DNA of 64,000 nucleotides from positions 2,232,001 to 2,296,000 of the forward strand of contig NZ_AP022599.1 of assembly GCF_010725725.1 (NCBI RefSeq), in the 5' to 3' direction. Below are positions 63,858 to 64,000 of this stretch, one piece after another. The notes under the pieces are model-generated. The model had not been told where the DNA came from and searched no databases. It saw only the letters and a program-made list of their open reading frames with translations. Source of the stretch: Mycolicibacterium pulveris. Its GTDB lineage: Bacteria; Actinomycetota; Actinomycetes; Mycobacteriales; Mycobacteriaceae. How positions within the stretch are numbered: the stretch's first letter is position 1; every line of letters starts with the position of its first letter. The translations under genes were made by a program, and so were the position numbers.

Positions 63858-64000
63858 TCACCAGGTGTCGACGAAGCGGCGGGCGGCGCGCCGCGGCGCG
63901 TGCGCCGTGGCCGCGGTCAGGGTGTCGATGATGAGCTTGCGGGTTTCCGCGGGGTCAACGACATCGTCGATCTCGAAAAGCGCAGCGGCGTTGAGCGCCT
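63858..64000 (-). CDS. Acyl-CoA carboxylase carboxyltransferase (beta) subunit, C-terminal end
   Basis: Only the last 46 complete codons are inside the window. They read as an alpha-helical tail with EIDDVVDPAETRKLI and end RRFVDTW, a typical C-terminus of biotin-dependent carboxyltransferase subunits such as AccD/PccB. The remainder lies beyond position 64000, so the substrate (acetyl-, propionyl- or methylcrotonyl-CoA) cannot be told. Confidence 0.6.
   Translation of the reverse strand, partial: ALNAAALFEIDDVVDPAETRKLIIDTLTAATAHAPRRAARRFVDTW

Overview
This window looks like chromosomal DNA of a mycobacterium, probably an environmental Mycolicibacterium-type species. It has very high GC, a complete 5' half of an mce1 operon, an ESX-1 type VII secretion locus with split EccCa/EccCb, many fadE/fadD genes, PE/PPE proteins, a REP13E12-like DUF222/HNH gene, and WhiB6. 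Most of the left 38 kb runs, in inverted orientation, parallel to the M. tuberculosis Rv0144-Rv0169 block as I remember it. No rRNA, tRNA, CRISPR array or insertion sequence was recognised.

Layout. 1-5.6 kb: mce1D (first codons), mce1C, mce1B, mce1A, yrbE1B, yrbE1A on the minus strand, a lipid importer. 5.8-8.2 kb: fadD5 and the divergent GntR regulator mce1R. 8.3-11.2 kb: a TB18.5-like SRPBCC protein and a TetR-fadE pair. 11.4-15.8 kb: a tiny ORF, then pntA-pntB (transhydrogenase) and a fadE. 15.8-17.7 kb: a NarL-type two-component system. 17.7-25.5 kb: a minus-strand four-gene operon encoding a bidomain sucrose-phosphate synthase/phosphatase, a double-length (tandem) MFS sugar porter, a GMC flavoprotein oxidoreductase and a DegT-type aminotransferase. 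This operon is the most unusual part of the window. 25.8-27.2 kb: a His-rich secreted peptide and ahpC-ahpD. 27.4-29.7 kb: a small protein, fadE2 and a PtpB-like phosphatase. 29.7-34.7 kb: a tightly packed operon of SDR, quinone reductase, HAD, methyltransferase, DUF456 and luciferase-like genes. 34.8-38.6 kb: aldehyde dehydrogenase, methyltransferase and two TetR genes. 38.7-46.5 kb: FUSC membrane protein, pirin, a broken plus an intact DUF222 protein, two hypotheticals, a secreted protein and a fadE. 46.6-63.7 kb: the ESX-1 locus with an extra MinD-like ATPase, a double-HTH regulator and whiB6. The right edge holds the end of an acyl-CoA carboxylase beta subunit.

How the genes may work together. 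The mce1/fadD5 block imports and activates lipids under Mce1R. The sugar operon reads as a pathway: make a sucrose-like disaccharide (SPS then phosphatase), oxidise one hydroxyl to a ketone (GMC enzyme), aminate it (DegT enzyme) and move it across the membrane (tandem MFS). That suggests a secreted or recycled amino-disaccharide, a proposal that rests on family logic only. The ESX-1 locus has its core machine (EccA, EccB, EccCa, EccCb, EccD), chaperone-type proteins (EspG, EspH) and substrates (EsxA, EsxB, PE35, PPE68). EspE/EspF, EspJ-K-L-B, EccE1 and MycP1, which flank this core in M. tuberculosis, are not at this locus.
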